Positions 7,230 through 13,958 of a stretch of 18,042 nt of DNA are shown in pieces. The notes below the pieces were generated by a model. That model was given only the letters and a program-made list of their open reading frames with translations, had not been told where the DNA came from and did no database searches. Location of the stretch: contig DXEZ01000212.1 of assembly GCA_019114715.1 (NCBI GenBank), forward strand, positions 1-18,042, read 5' to 3'. Position 1 is the first letter of the stretch, and each line of letters opens with the position of its first letter. Source of the stretch: Candidatus Sphingobacterium stercoripullorum (GTDB lineage: Bacteria; Bacteroidota; Bacteroidia; Sphingobacteriales; Sphingobacteriaceae). A program made the position numbers and the translations under genes.

Positions 7230-8372
7230 TTATATATGTTGAGTCCCAAACGGGAACGTTTGAAATTTAAAAATTAATACTAATTGCAAAGATAAGTCTA
7301 AAAATAGAATTTTTGCATTTGCATTTCTCTCTATATTGTAATATGTCTTTTCTAAAAGCTCTGCCATTAACTCCAATTGCCTGTCACTATAAAGCTCTGA
7401 GAAACGGTTAACAAAATCTGTTTCTTGTGAATTGAGGCTTATTTTTTCATTTAGCCCGTGTTTGGCAAAAAGTACTTGACGAACTATTTTAAGAGCGTAA
7501 AGTATAAAACTTTTTTGATTTTCTCTTCCTAATTTATAAAAATCTTCTTCACAGAACTTGATAAACTCCAGACCTCTATCTGTTACTATGGTTCTTAACC
7601 AGCTTACTAAAAGTGAGTAAAAGTTGCTCTCGGTTGAACTTGTTAAGAGAAAAGCTTGATGCAGGTTTCCATCAGCCATTAAAGCGATTTGTTTAGCTTT
7701 ATCTTCGCTTATTCCTTTTTTAGAAATAAGTTCTTTTTCAATGGTGTCAGTGGAGTAAGCTGGTATTTTTACCATCTGCATCCTAGATAGAATGGTTGGA
7801 AGTATGAGATCTGTGTTTTCGGTTACAAATAAAAAAACCGTTTTTAAGGGAGGTTCTTCTATTAACTTTAGAAGTGCATTGGCTCGTTGATCCAGGTATT
7901 CCGGCAGCCACAGTATTAAAACCTTGTATTCCGATTCGAAGGGCTTTAACCCTAGTTTTTTAATGATGTCGTGTGCCTCAGCAATGTTAATTCCAGCTTG
8001 TTTATTCTCTCCATTTAAATATTCTTTCCACGTTTCGAAATCTAAATAGGGATGTGAAAGCATTGCTTCCCGCCATTGCGGCAGAAACTCTGAGCTCACC
8101 GCAGAGCTTTTAGTCGCAAAAAAAGGAAAAGAAAAGTGTAAATCTGGGTGGATAAGCTTGGAGACCTTTATACAAGAACTACAGACACCACAGCTGTCAT
8201 TTTCAGAGGGGTTTTCACAGTGGATCATCTGAGCATAGGCAATTGCTAGTGCCATTGCTCCGTTACCTGCTGGACCTATGAAAAGTTGCGCATGACTAAT
8301 CCTTTTATTACCAATAGATTTTATTAAAAAATCTTTTGCGCTTTGTTGAGCTATAATATTTTTAAATTGCAT
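7230..8372 (-). CDS. holB: DNA polymerase III delta' subunit (clamp loader)
   Basis: This is the delta' subunit of the clamp-loader complex that opens and loads the DnaN sliding clamp. In the 380-residue protein, the AAA+ P-loop position reads GPAGNGAMALA (33-43) and lacks the Lys-Ser/Thr needed for ATP hydrolysis, as expected for the non-hydrolysing delta' subunit. A four-Cys zinc module follows at C52, C61, C64 and C67 (ending CGVCSSC), a feature of clamp-loader DnaX and delta' proteins. The sensor segment LLKLIEEPPLKTVFLFVTEN and TILSRMQ (the SRC/SRM box region) are also present. It heads the minus-strand unit and is divergent from dnaN, whose product it helps load, across a 129-base spacer. 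The Met at 8372 gives the expected start MQFKNIIAQQSAKDFL. Confidence 0.93.
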   Translation of the reverse strand: MQFKNIIAQQSAKDFLIKSIGNKRISHAQLFIGPAGNGAMALAIAYAQMIHCENPSENDSCGVCSSCIKVSKLIHPDLHFSFPFFATKSSAVSSEFLPQWREAMLSHPYLDFETWKEYLNGENKQAGINIAEAHDIIKKLGLKPFESEYKVLILWLPEYLDQRANALLKLIEEPPLKTVFLFVTENTDLILPTILSRMQMVKIPAYSTDTIEKELISKKGISEDKAKQIALMADGNLHQAFLLTSSTESNFYSLLVSWLRTIVTDRGLEFIKFCEEDFYKLGRENQKSFILYALKIVRQVLFAKHGLNEKISLNSQETDFVNRFSELYSDRQLELMAELLEKTYYNIERNANAKILFLDLSLQLVLIFKFQTFPFGTQHI

Positions 8373-8382
8373 GAGATAAACA

Positions 8383-8390
8383 CAAATGTA
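8383..8390 (-). promoter_or_regulatory. Candidate -7 box for holB unit
   Basis: Minus-strand reading is TACATTTG, matching TAnnTTTG, ending 10 bases before the holB start codon. The implied leader is only a few bases. No -33 TTG at proper spacing was found. Chance matches are plausible in AT-rich DNA. Confidence 0.3.
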
Positions 8391-8484
8391 ACAAACTTCT
8401 GGAGAAAAAATTTTGGTTAGACAAAAAATACAAGGAACAAACAGTACATAAATAGATTTCTTTTCTGTATTATTGCATATACAA

Positions 8485-8492
8485 TAAATTTG
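8485..8492 (+). promoter_or_regulatory. Candidate -7 box for dnaN operon
   Basis: TAAATTTG matches TAnnTTTG and ends 9 bases before the dnaN ATG at 8502, implying a near-leaderless transcript. A TTG exists at 8473-8475, but the spacing to the -7 box is only 9 bases, too short for a -33 element. It mirrors the minus-strand box before holB. Confidence 0.33.
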
Positions 8493-8501
8493 AGATCAAT
8501 T

Positions 8502-9626
8502 ATGAGATTTATCGTTTCCACTTCGGTATTGTTAAAGCAGCTGCAAGCAATAAGCGGGGCTTCCAGCACCAGTACAGTGTTACCAATATTGGAAAATTTT
8601 TTATTTGAAATTGAGGATAATATATTAACAATTTCCGCTACGGATTTACAAACGAGCATGATTACTTCTTTGCCCATTGAAGCAAAGGAAGAAGGTCGGA
8701 TTGCAATGCCGTCTAAGATATTGATAGAGACCTTAAAAACACTTCCAGATCAGCCAGTTGCATTTTCTGTGGATACAGAAACCTTAGCAGTGGAGATTAG
8801 TGCTGGAGATGGTAAATATAAACTGAGTGGAGAAAGAGCTGACGATTTCCCAAAAATTCCTGTTGTAGAAAGTGCTTCTACAATCAATATTCCTGCCTCT
8901 ACACTGGCCGATGCTATTTCTAAAACCATGTTTGCTGTTAGTAATGATGAGTTGAGACCAGCAATGGGTGGCGTTCTAGTTGAAATTGAAGAACACACTA
9001 TAACTTTTGTAGCAACAGATGCTCATAAGCTTGTACAATATAGAAGGAAAGACATAGGGGCTGAGGAGGTGAATTCGTTGATTTTGCCTAAAAAAGCATT
9101 AGCCCTATTAAAATCTTCCTTACCTTCTGAGGATATCAATGTAACCATAGAATATAATTCTACTAATGCATTTTTCTCTTTTGAAAATATTCATCTTATC
9201 TGTAGGTTAGTTGATGAACGCTATCCAGATTATGCTGCGGTAATTCCTCAAGTTAATCCGAATAAATTAATAGTCGATAGGCTTCTGTTTTTAAACACCT
9301 TAAAACGTGTTGTTATTTTTGCGAATAAAACTACACACCAGGTCCGTTTGAAAATTACAGGAAGCGAATTGCATATTTCTGCCGAAGATATTGATTTTGC
9401 GAACGAGGCGCACGAACGTCTAAGCTGTCAATATGAAGGTGAAGACATGGAAATTGGTTTCAATGCTAAGTTCCTAGTGGAGATGTTAGGCAATTTAGGG
9501 AGTGATGAAGTTTTATTAGAAATGAGCACTTCCAATAAAGCAGGTCTTTTGAAACCTTCGGAACCTTCCGAAGAAGAAGAAGTTTTAATGTTAGTTATGC
9601 CTGTCATGTTAAACAATCAAGGTTAA
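8502..9626 (+). CDS. dnaN: DNA polymerase III beta subunit (sliding clamp)
   Basis: DnaN forms the dimeric ring that tethers DNA polymerase III to DNA. With the ATG at 8502 the protein is 374 residues, the usual length, and starts MRFIVSTSVLLKQLQAISG, the classic clamp N-terminus. A TTG four codons upstream is in frame but is not needed. Three clamp domains are expected at about 1-125, 126-245 and 246-374. Recognisable stretches include ISATDLQTSM, the Y-K-L-S-G-E-R-A-D-D-F-P segment, and FVATDAHKLVQY in domain 2. The protein ends in the hydrophobic segment EVLMLVMPVMLNNQG, the clamp C-terminal strand. It is divergent from holB and leads a run dnaN-DedA-yicC-gmk-nadD with mostly short gaps. 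Confidence 0.97.
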   Translation: MRFIVSTSVLLKQLQAISGASSTSTVLPILENFLFEIEDNILTISATDLQTSMITSLPIEAKEEGRIAMPSKILIETLKTLPDQPVAFSVDTETLAVEISAGDGKYKLSGERADDFPKIPVVESASTINIPASTLADAISKTMFAVSNDELRPAMGGVLVEIEEHTITFVATDAHKLVQYRRKDIGAEEVNSLILPKKALALLKSSLPSEDINVTIEYNSTNAFFSFENIHLICRLVDERYPDYAAVIPQVNPNKLIVDRLLFLNTLKRVVIFANKTTHQVRLKITGSELHISAEDIDFANEAHERLSCQYEGEDMEIGFNAKFLVEMLGNLGSDEVLLEMSTSNKAGLLKPSEPSEEEEVLMLVMPVMLNNQG

Positions 9627-9651
9627 GTATTAATACCATTAAATTCTTAGT

Positions 9652-10308
9652 TTGGAATACGTTAAAGCACTGATTGATTTTGTCCTACATATAGATCAAC
9701 ATTTAGTTGAGATTGTAAATCAATACAGCACCTGGACATACTTGATATTGTTTATTATAATTTTTGCAGAAACTGGATTAGTAGTCACCCCATTCCTACC
9801 GGGTGACTCTTTGCTTTTTGCTGCTGGCGCCATAATTGCCAAGCCCGAGACGGATTTAAATATTTGGGTCATGTGGCTGATTCTCTTTATCGCAGGTGTG
9901 TTAGGTGACTGGGTGAATTATCATGTAGGTCAATACCTGGGGCCCAAAGCATTCAGCGGCAAGTATAAGTTTCTGAAGAAAGAGTATTTAAATAAAACCG
10001 AATCTTTCTACGATAAATACGGTGGAAAAACTATTATTTATGCTCGCTTTGTCCCTATAGTGAGGACTTTTGCACCTTTTGTTGCAGGAGTTGGATCGAT
10101 GAGCTATCCTAAATTTGCTTCCTTTAATATTATTGGAGCATTTTTATGGGTTACACTATTTTTGTTCTTAGGGTATTTTATTGGTAGTAATGCCTTGATT
10201 CAAAAAAACTTTACTTTAGTAATTCTCATCATCATATTTCTTTCGCTTCTTCCTCCCATAATTGAGGTGATAAAAGAGCGATTAAAGAAAAAGTCGTCTT
10301 CGCAATAG
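9652..10308 (+). CDS. DedA family membrane protein (TTG start)
   Basis: This is a DedA/VTT-fold integral inner-membrane protein of 218 residues. DedA proteins are implicated in membrane homeostasis, and some members recycle the undecaprenyl phosphate carrier; the substrate of this one is not evident. Motifs are FAETGLVVTPFLPGDSLLFAAG (acidic E40, D52) and YARFVPIVRTFAPFVAGVG with the conserved Arg132 and Arg138, the hallmark of the family. Several hydrophobic segments are visible at about 28-60, 72-95, 135-180 and 188-210. No ATG lies near the N-terminus, and the sequence homologous to relatives begins right at the TTG at 9652 (MEYVKALIDFVLHID), so TTG is the likely start. It lies 25 bases after dnaN. 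The C-terminus is a short basic tail. Confidence 0.93.
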   Translation: MEYVKALIDFVLHIDQHLVEIVNQYSTWTYLILFIIIFAETGLVVTPFLPGDSLLFAAGAIIAKPETDLNIWVMWLILFIAGVLGDWVNYHVGQYLGPKAFSGKYKFLKKEYLNKTESFYDKYGGKTIIYARFVPIVRTFAPFVAGVGSMSYPKFASFNIIGAFLWVTLFLFLGYFIGSNALIQKNFTLVILIIIFLSLLPPIIEVIKERLKKKSSSQ

Positions 10309-10378
10309 TAGATTGAGGCCTATTTGCATGGAGCTCAAGAATACGATAAAATTCTGTTAAGTTTTAAAACGCTACTTT

Positions 10379-11260
10379 ATGTTGAATTCTATGACTGGAT
10401 ATGGCCTGGCCCATATCGAAACACCTTCAGTTAAGTATATTGCTGAAATAAAGTCACTTAATTCTAAGTTTTTGGAAATCAATTTGAGGCTTCCAAAGAG
10501 ACTCTCCTCGTTAGAGTCTGAAATTCGAAGCTATCTAACTAAAAACACGGTCCGCGGGAAAGTTTCTTTAGTCCTATCGGAACAATTTCTAGATCCACAG
10601 CAGCAAGGGTCTACCATTAATAGCTCATTATTTAAAAAGTACTATTATGAACTTTTAGAGTTATCCAAAGAGCTAGAAACTCCAGTAAACAATTTATTTG
10701 AAGCTGTCCTTTCATTACCGGATGTGATGTCGCAAGACGAGCAACTTGAAGAAATTCAGAAGGATGAGAAAGAGTTGATATTTCGTGTAATTGAAGAGGC
10801 TGTCCTTCAGTTTACTGCCTTTAGAAGACAGGAAGGAGATGCCTTAAAGTTGGATTTGAATAAACGAATATCTATCATTCAAGAAAATCTAAATATGGTT
10901 GCCACTCTGGAAGTAGAGAGAATTCCATTGATCCGCGAGCGAATTGAAAATTTGTTAGAAGAATGGGTAGGAAGGGAAAATACAGATCAAAATAGATTGG
11001 AGCAGGAGATGATCTATTATGTAGATAAGCTGGATATAACCGAAGAGAAAGTTCGCTTAAAAAATCACTGTGAATATTTTTTAAAAGTTCTCCAAGGAGA
11101 ATCTGGTAATGGAAAGAAACTTGGTTTTATCTCACAAGAGATCGGCAGAGAGATTAATACCATTGGTTCGAAAGCGAACCATGTTGGTATCCAGCAGGTT
11201 GTTGTTCAAATGAAGGAAGAGCTCGAAAAAATTAAAGAGCAACTGTTGAATGTATTATAA
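10379..11260 (+). CDS. yicC: YicC/YloC family endoribonuclease
   Basis: Proteins of this family are reported to act as endoribonucleases with roles in RNA turnover. The 293-residue protein has the full two-part layout. The N-terminal YicC-like domain opens with MLNSMTGYG and IKSLNSKFLEINLRLP. The C-terminal DUF1732-type domain contains REGDALKLDL-type helix sequence (here RRQEGDALKLDL), EQEMIYYVDKLDITEEKVRLKNH and a GKKLGFISQEIGREINTIGSKA segment, which are the most conserved parts of the family. The ATG at 10379 is preceded by an A/T-rich stretch without an obvious Shine-Dalgarno. The gene sits 70 bases after dedA and 10 bases before gmk. The yicC-gmk pairing is common in bacteria and supports co-transcription. 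Confidence 0.95.
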   Translation: MLNSMTGYGLAHIETPSVKYIAEIKSLNSKFLEINLRLPKRLSSLESEIRSYLTKNTVRGKVSLVLSEQFLDPQQQGSTINSSLFKKYYYELLELSKELETPVNNLFEAVLSLPDVMSQDEQLEEIQKDEKELIFRVIEEAVLQFTAFRRQEGDALKLDLNKRISIIQENLNMVATLEVERIPLIRERIENLLEEWVGRENTDQNRLEQEMIYYVDKLDITEEKVRLKNHCEYFLKVLQGESGNGKKLGFISQEIGREINTIGSKANHVGIQQVVVQMKEELEKIKEQLLNVL

Positions 11261-11270
11261 GCATGTTTAA

Positions 11271-11846
11271 ATGAAGAAAGGTAAGCTTTTTATATTTTCT
11301 GCACCCTCAGGTGCAGGAAAAACGACCATTGTAAAGCATCTTTTAAATAAGTTCAATCAGGAGTTGTCGTTTTCAATTTCAGCCACCACCAGGCCGCCAC
11401 GAGGTCAGGAGGTCGATGGTAGGGACTATTATTTTATTTCTAAGGAGGCTTTTCAAGAGAAAATCAAAAACAAAGAATTTGTGGAGTACGAAGAGGTGTA
11501 TAACGGGATTTATTACGGCACCTTGCAATCAGAGATCCATCGTATATGGGACGATGGGAAAAGCGTTGTTTTTGATATTGATGTAGTGGGCGGGAGGAAT
11601 TTAAAAGGTATATTCCAAAATCAAGCGCTCGCCATATTTGTGCAACCACCCTCATTAGAGGAGTTGGAACGTAGACTTTCAACTAGGGGAACAGACTCTA
11701 TAGAAAAGGTTAAAGAGAGAATTGAAAAGGCAGAATATGAGCTCGATCAAGCAAAGTTTTTCGATACCATTTTGTTAAATGATAATTTGCCCGAGGCTTG
11801 TCAGCAAGCTGAAAGGCTAATTGAAGGCTTTTTGAAAAAGGAGTAA
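11271..11846 (+). CDS. gmk: Guanylate kinase
   Basis: Guanylate kinase phosphorylates GMP to GDP with ATP in the cytosol, feeding GTP, dGTP and (p)ppGpp pools. The 191-residue protein has the P-loop SAPSGAGKTT (10-19), then the GMP-binding segment SATTRPPRGQEVDGRDYYFIS, a VEYEEVYNGIYYGT lid-type segment, and DIDVVGGRNLKG. The last carries Val-Val-Gly where many homologues have Val-Gln-Gly. Near the C-terminus, RLSTRGTDSIEKVKERI matches the family's R-G-T-D motif. The length is that of single-domain bacterial Gmk. It lies 10 bases after yicC and 7 bases before nadD, so co-transcription is very likely. Confidence 0.97.
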   Translation: MKKGKLFIFSAPSGAGKTTIVKHLLNKFNQELSFSISATTRPPRGQEVDGRDYYFISKEAFQEKIKNKEFVEYEEVYNGIYYGTLQSEIHRIWDDGKSVVFDIDVVGGRNLKGIFQNQALAIFVQPPSLEELERRLSTRGTDSIEKVKERIEKAEYELDQAKFFDTILLNDNLPEACQQAERLIEGFLKKE

Positions 11847-11853
11847 TGATTTT

Positions 11854-12429
11854 ATGAAGAGAATTGGATTGTTTTTTGGTTCTTTTAATCCCATTCATGT
11901 AGGCCATCTTATAATAGGCAATTACATGGCTAATTATACCGATTTGGATGAAGTTTGGTTTGTTGTGAGCCCACAGAGTCCATTTAAGAAAAAAGCATCA
12001 CTGGCATCAAGTTACGATAGGCTAGAAATGGTAGAGCTTGCCATTGCTGGTGTTGATAGGCTGAGAGCATCCGATATTGAATTCCACCTTCCCATCCCCT
12101 CATATACTATAGATACGTTGACTTACCTGCATGAAAGGCACCCCAATTATTCTTTCTCCTTGATAATGGGAGAAGACAATCTTGAAAATTTCAAAAAATG
12201 GAAGAATGCTGATGTATTATTAAGCAATTATTCTATCCATGTGTATCCTCGACCAGGCTATCGCGCAACGGATTTACGGACACATCCTAAGGTCACCATT
12301 ACGGAGAGTCCACTGATGGAAATTTCATCTACATTTATTCGAAAAGCCATTACCGAAGATAAGAGCATCGATTATTTGGTGCCACAAGCCGTAAAGGAAT
12401 ACATCGATCAAAAGGCATTGTACTTATAA
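11854..12429 (+). CDS. nadD: Nicotinate-nucleotide adenylyltransferase
   Basis: NadD adenylates nicotinate mononucleotide to deamido-NAD, the penultimate step in NAD biosynthesis. The 191-residue protein opens with the nucleotidyltransferase motif GSFNPIHVGH (9-18), whose two His residues bind the ATP phosphates. It ends with the ISSTFIR motif (157-163), a close match to the family ISSTxIR. FVVSPQSPFKKK and IMGEDNLENFKKWK are further NadD-type segments. It is the last gene of the plus-strand unit beginning at dnaN. No clear terminator was found in the 57 bases before the convergent AraC gene. Confidence 0.96.
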   Translation: MKRIGLFFGSFNPIHVGHLIIGNYMANYTDLDEVWFVVSPQSPFKKKASLASSYDRLEMVELAIAGVDRLRASDIEFHLPIPSYTIDTLTYLHERHPNYSFSLIMGEDNLENFKKWKNADVLLSNYSIHVYPRPGYRATDLRTHPKVTITESPLMEISSTFIRKAITEDKSIDYLVPQAVKEYIDQKALYL

Positions 12430-12486
12430 CTGCGATACACCCAATCATTCTACGTCTAGAGATCGGTTAAAAGGGAAATCCTGCAG

Positions 12487-12885
12487 TTAGTGGAATCTGG
12501 GCATAATTTCGCGAAATTCCTCAGGTGTGCACTTTAGGTCTCGCTTAAATGCCGTGGAAAAGTAAGATGCACTTTCAAAACCAAGCTTATAGGCTATCTC
12601 TGCTACCGATTGATTGGTTAAGTAGAGCATCCTCTGAGCCTCTTTCCACACTTCCTCTCGGATGACTTCTCCGGGTGTACTCAAGAGATACCTCTTACAA
12701 ATTCTGCCTAAATAATTGACAGATATATTTAATTCATCTGCATACCACTTTGGAGAGCGTTGCGTTAAATAGTTATCGTTAACTAATTGTACAAATGCAA
12801 CCAGCTTCTCTTCTGCTTTATTAATCCTCATAATTGAAAACTCTGGTTTATTAATCCGATCTAAATCGTGTAAAAGTATATTCAA
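12487..12885 (-). CDS. C-terminal DNA-binding half of the split AraC regulator
   Basis: This frame carries two helix-turn-helix units: WYADELNISVNYLGRICKRY, then the AraC signature SVAEIAYKLGFESASYFSTA, ending FKRDLKCTPEEFRE. Its first codon as an independent frame is TTG at 12885, with an ATG at 12831. Neither has a visible ribosome binding site. In-frame family-like sequence (GYDVVVRSY) extends upstream of the TTG as far as the heptamer at 12912, showing that the ancestral frame did not begin here. Confidence 0.7.
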   Translation of the reverse strand: MNILLHDLDRINKPEFSIMRINKAEEKLVAFVQLVNDNYLTQRSPKWYADELNISVNYLGRICKRYLLSTPGEVIREEVWKEAQRMLYLTNQSVAEIAYKLGFESASYFSTAFKRDLKCTPEEFREIMPRFH

Positions 12886-12899
12886 GTAAGATCTAACTA

Positions 12900-13382
12900 C
12901 TACATCATAACCTTTTTTCGGTTCTCCACTTCATAGATAATGGAATCAATAAGTGCGTGCCACTTTTCAATTTGATTCTCCTTTAAATATACAAAAGAAC
13001 TTGTTAATCTGCTAAATATGCTGAAGCTAGATAGCACATGATTATGAAATCTCAATGAGAAAAAGCTGGCATTAAAACCGATAAAACATCCCTTAGTAGC
13101 CTTTTGGATAGAAAGAGAAATAACACTGTTTGGTGGTATACAGATAACCCCTCCATCTACAATTGTAAAATTATGTTCATCGACTTGTATGTTCATTTTA
13201 CCGCTTTTAATAAAAATGATAGTATACCACCGCGGGCGGTATAGCTTCCCTTTCAATATGGTCTGGTTATGAATCTCATTTAAAGGGGTTATCGCAAAAT
13301 CGGGTGTTTGTGATTTAAAAATTGATAAGTCGGCCGGATAGAACATTTTATTGTTTAACTCACTGGTAAACAAAACTTGCAT
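12900..13382 (-). CDS. N-terminal sensor half of the split AraC regulator
   Basis: The 160-residue frame starts MQVLFTSELNNKMFYPADLS. It has a cupin-like N-terminal domain as in AraC regulators: WYTIIFIKSGKMNIQVDEHNFT followed by VDGGVICIPPNSVISL, the usual strand-turn pattern around a ligand pocket. A helical linker follows (KENQIEKWHALIDSIIYEVEN) and runs into the frame break. The last three residues before the stop are probably not part of the ancestral protein. Alone, this half has no DNA-binding domain. The effector is unknown. Confidence 0.7.
   Translation of the reverse strand: MQVLFTSELNNKMFYPADLSIFKSQTPDFAITPLNEIHNQTILKGKLYRPRWYTIIFIKSGKMNIQVDEHNFTIVDGGVICIPPNSVISLSIQKATKGCFIGFNASFFSLRFHNHVLSSFSIFSRLTSSFVYLKENQIEKWHALIDSIIYEVENRKKVMM
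12912..12918 (-). other. Slippery heptamer A AAA AAG at the AraC frame break
   Basis: On the minus strand the zero-frame codons are CGA AAA AAG GTT. This sets A AAA AAG in the phase used for -1 slippage in E. coli dnaX and in some insertion sequences. A GGAG lies 5 bases upstream (12927-12924), somewhat closer than the dnaX stimulator as I recall it. Downstream I found only a weak 4-bp hairpin, CGAT-TTAG-ATCG, near 12868-12857, too far away to count as a strong stimulator. Stops follow quickly in the zero frame. Confidence 0.45.
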
Positions 13383-13462
13383 TTTGTAGGAAAATAATAC
13401 GTGATGGAATCAACTAATAACAAATCGTTTTTTGAAAATGGTAGTCAAAAAAACAAAATAAG

Positions 13463-13846
13463 CTATGTAGTTAGCCCTGCTGGAGGTCTGAGTAGCTCTA
13501 AGTGAGGATTCCGTATATTTTTAGGAAGTAAGAAACCAAAGACTGTTTCGGACTCTAATCCATATTCTGGTTCTATTTGCTGATTTGGTATATAAGGTAT
13601 GTGGTAGAGCACAAACTCGCCCCAACGGATATCACGGAGGTCTTGCTTCTCTTTTTGATCTTTTTCTAGTTTATCTTTTAAAAAACATCCACCTTGGCAA
13701 TGGTTGTTAGCATCTTCTTTTTCAACGCAGATATATTGAGCTATGTAATTGTGGTTAACTTCAAAAGACAGCAGTATCCACGCTTGACTCACTGTATTTA
13801 GAAGTAAGGCGAAAGACAAAATTATAGCTGTTATCCTTTTAATCAC
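13463..13846 (-). CDS. Small exported/membrane protein with C-x9-C-x3-C motif, function unknown
   Basis: This 127-residue protein starts MIKRITAIILSFALLLNTVSQAW, a hydrophobic segment that is either a signal peptide or a membrane anchor. It is followed by EVNHNYIAQYICVEKEDANNHCQGGCFLKDKLEKD. The conserved-looking features are Cys40, His49, Cys50 and Cys54, in an arrangement that could bind a metal ion. I recall short Bacteroidota proteins with this NxxYIAxxxC ... HCxGxCxLKxxL pattern, often near TonB-dependent receptor or metal-transport genes, but no such neighbour is seen here. The C-terminus is hydrophobic-polar and ends PPAGLTT. It lies downstream of the carboxylase gene (112-base gap) and upstream of the split AraC gene. 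No function is assigned. Confidence 0.72.
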   Translation of the reverse strand: MIKRITAIILSFALLLNTVSQAWILLSFEVNHNYIAQYICVEKEDANNHCQGGCFLKDKLEKDQKEKQDLRDIRWGEFVLYHIPYIPNQQIEPEYGLESETVFGFLLPKNIRNPHLELLRPPAGLTT

Positions 13847-13882
13847 ACAGCTAAAATAAGAAAAATAGCCTAGTTATTTATT

Positions 13883-13890
13883 CAAAGTTA
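13883..13890 (-). promoter_or_regulatory. Candidate -7 box upstream of the small Cys protein gene
   Basis: Minus-strand reading is TAACTTTG, matching TAnnTTTG, 36 bases before the start codon at 13846, which gives a leader of about 30 bases. The only nearby TTG (minus, 13902-13900) is 9 bases away, too close to serve as a -33 element. The box suggests this gene is transcribed separately from the carboxylase gene. Confidence 0.38.
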
Positions 13891-13958
13891 TTCTTTTTAC
13901 AATCCTTAAATAAGTACGCCTCGATTATTCGCGGCAGAAGGTACACATGTCTTATGCC

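Larger units (their letters stand above)
12487..13382 (-). pseudogene. AraC family regulator split by a -1 frame change (pseudogene, sequencing error or programmed frameshift)
   Basis: Two consecutive minus-strand frames together make one AraC-type regulator. The first frame (13382-12900) encodes the N-terminal sensor domain and ends ENRKKVMM. The second frame encodes the rest. If the ribosome slips back one base at the A AAA AAG heptamer (12918-12912), translation continues ENRKK-GYDVVVRSYLNILLHDL. This gives a continuous protein of about 298 residues, the normal length for the family in Bacteroidota, with no residues lost. An A7 tract in place of A6 would give the same product, so a one-base deletion (real or a sequencing error) is the simplest explanation. 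It converges on nadD and lies 80 bases after the small Cys-containing protein gene on the same strand. Confidence 0.8.

Noticed and set aside
8142..8156. DnaA-box-like GGTGGATAA in holB
   Set aside because: It is an isolated one-mismatch match inside a coding region with no companion boxes.
8417..8677. Minus-strand open frame overlapping the holB/dnaN spacer and the dnaN 5' end
   Set aside because: It runs antisense to the well-supported dnaN N-terminus and has no recognisable domain or start context.
13847..13958. Possible terminator between mccB and the small Cys protein gene
   Set aside because: No stem of useful length followed by a T run was found on the minus strand.
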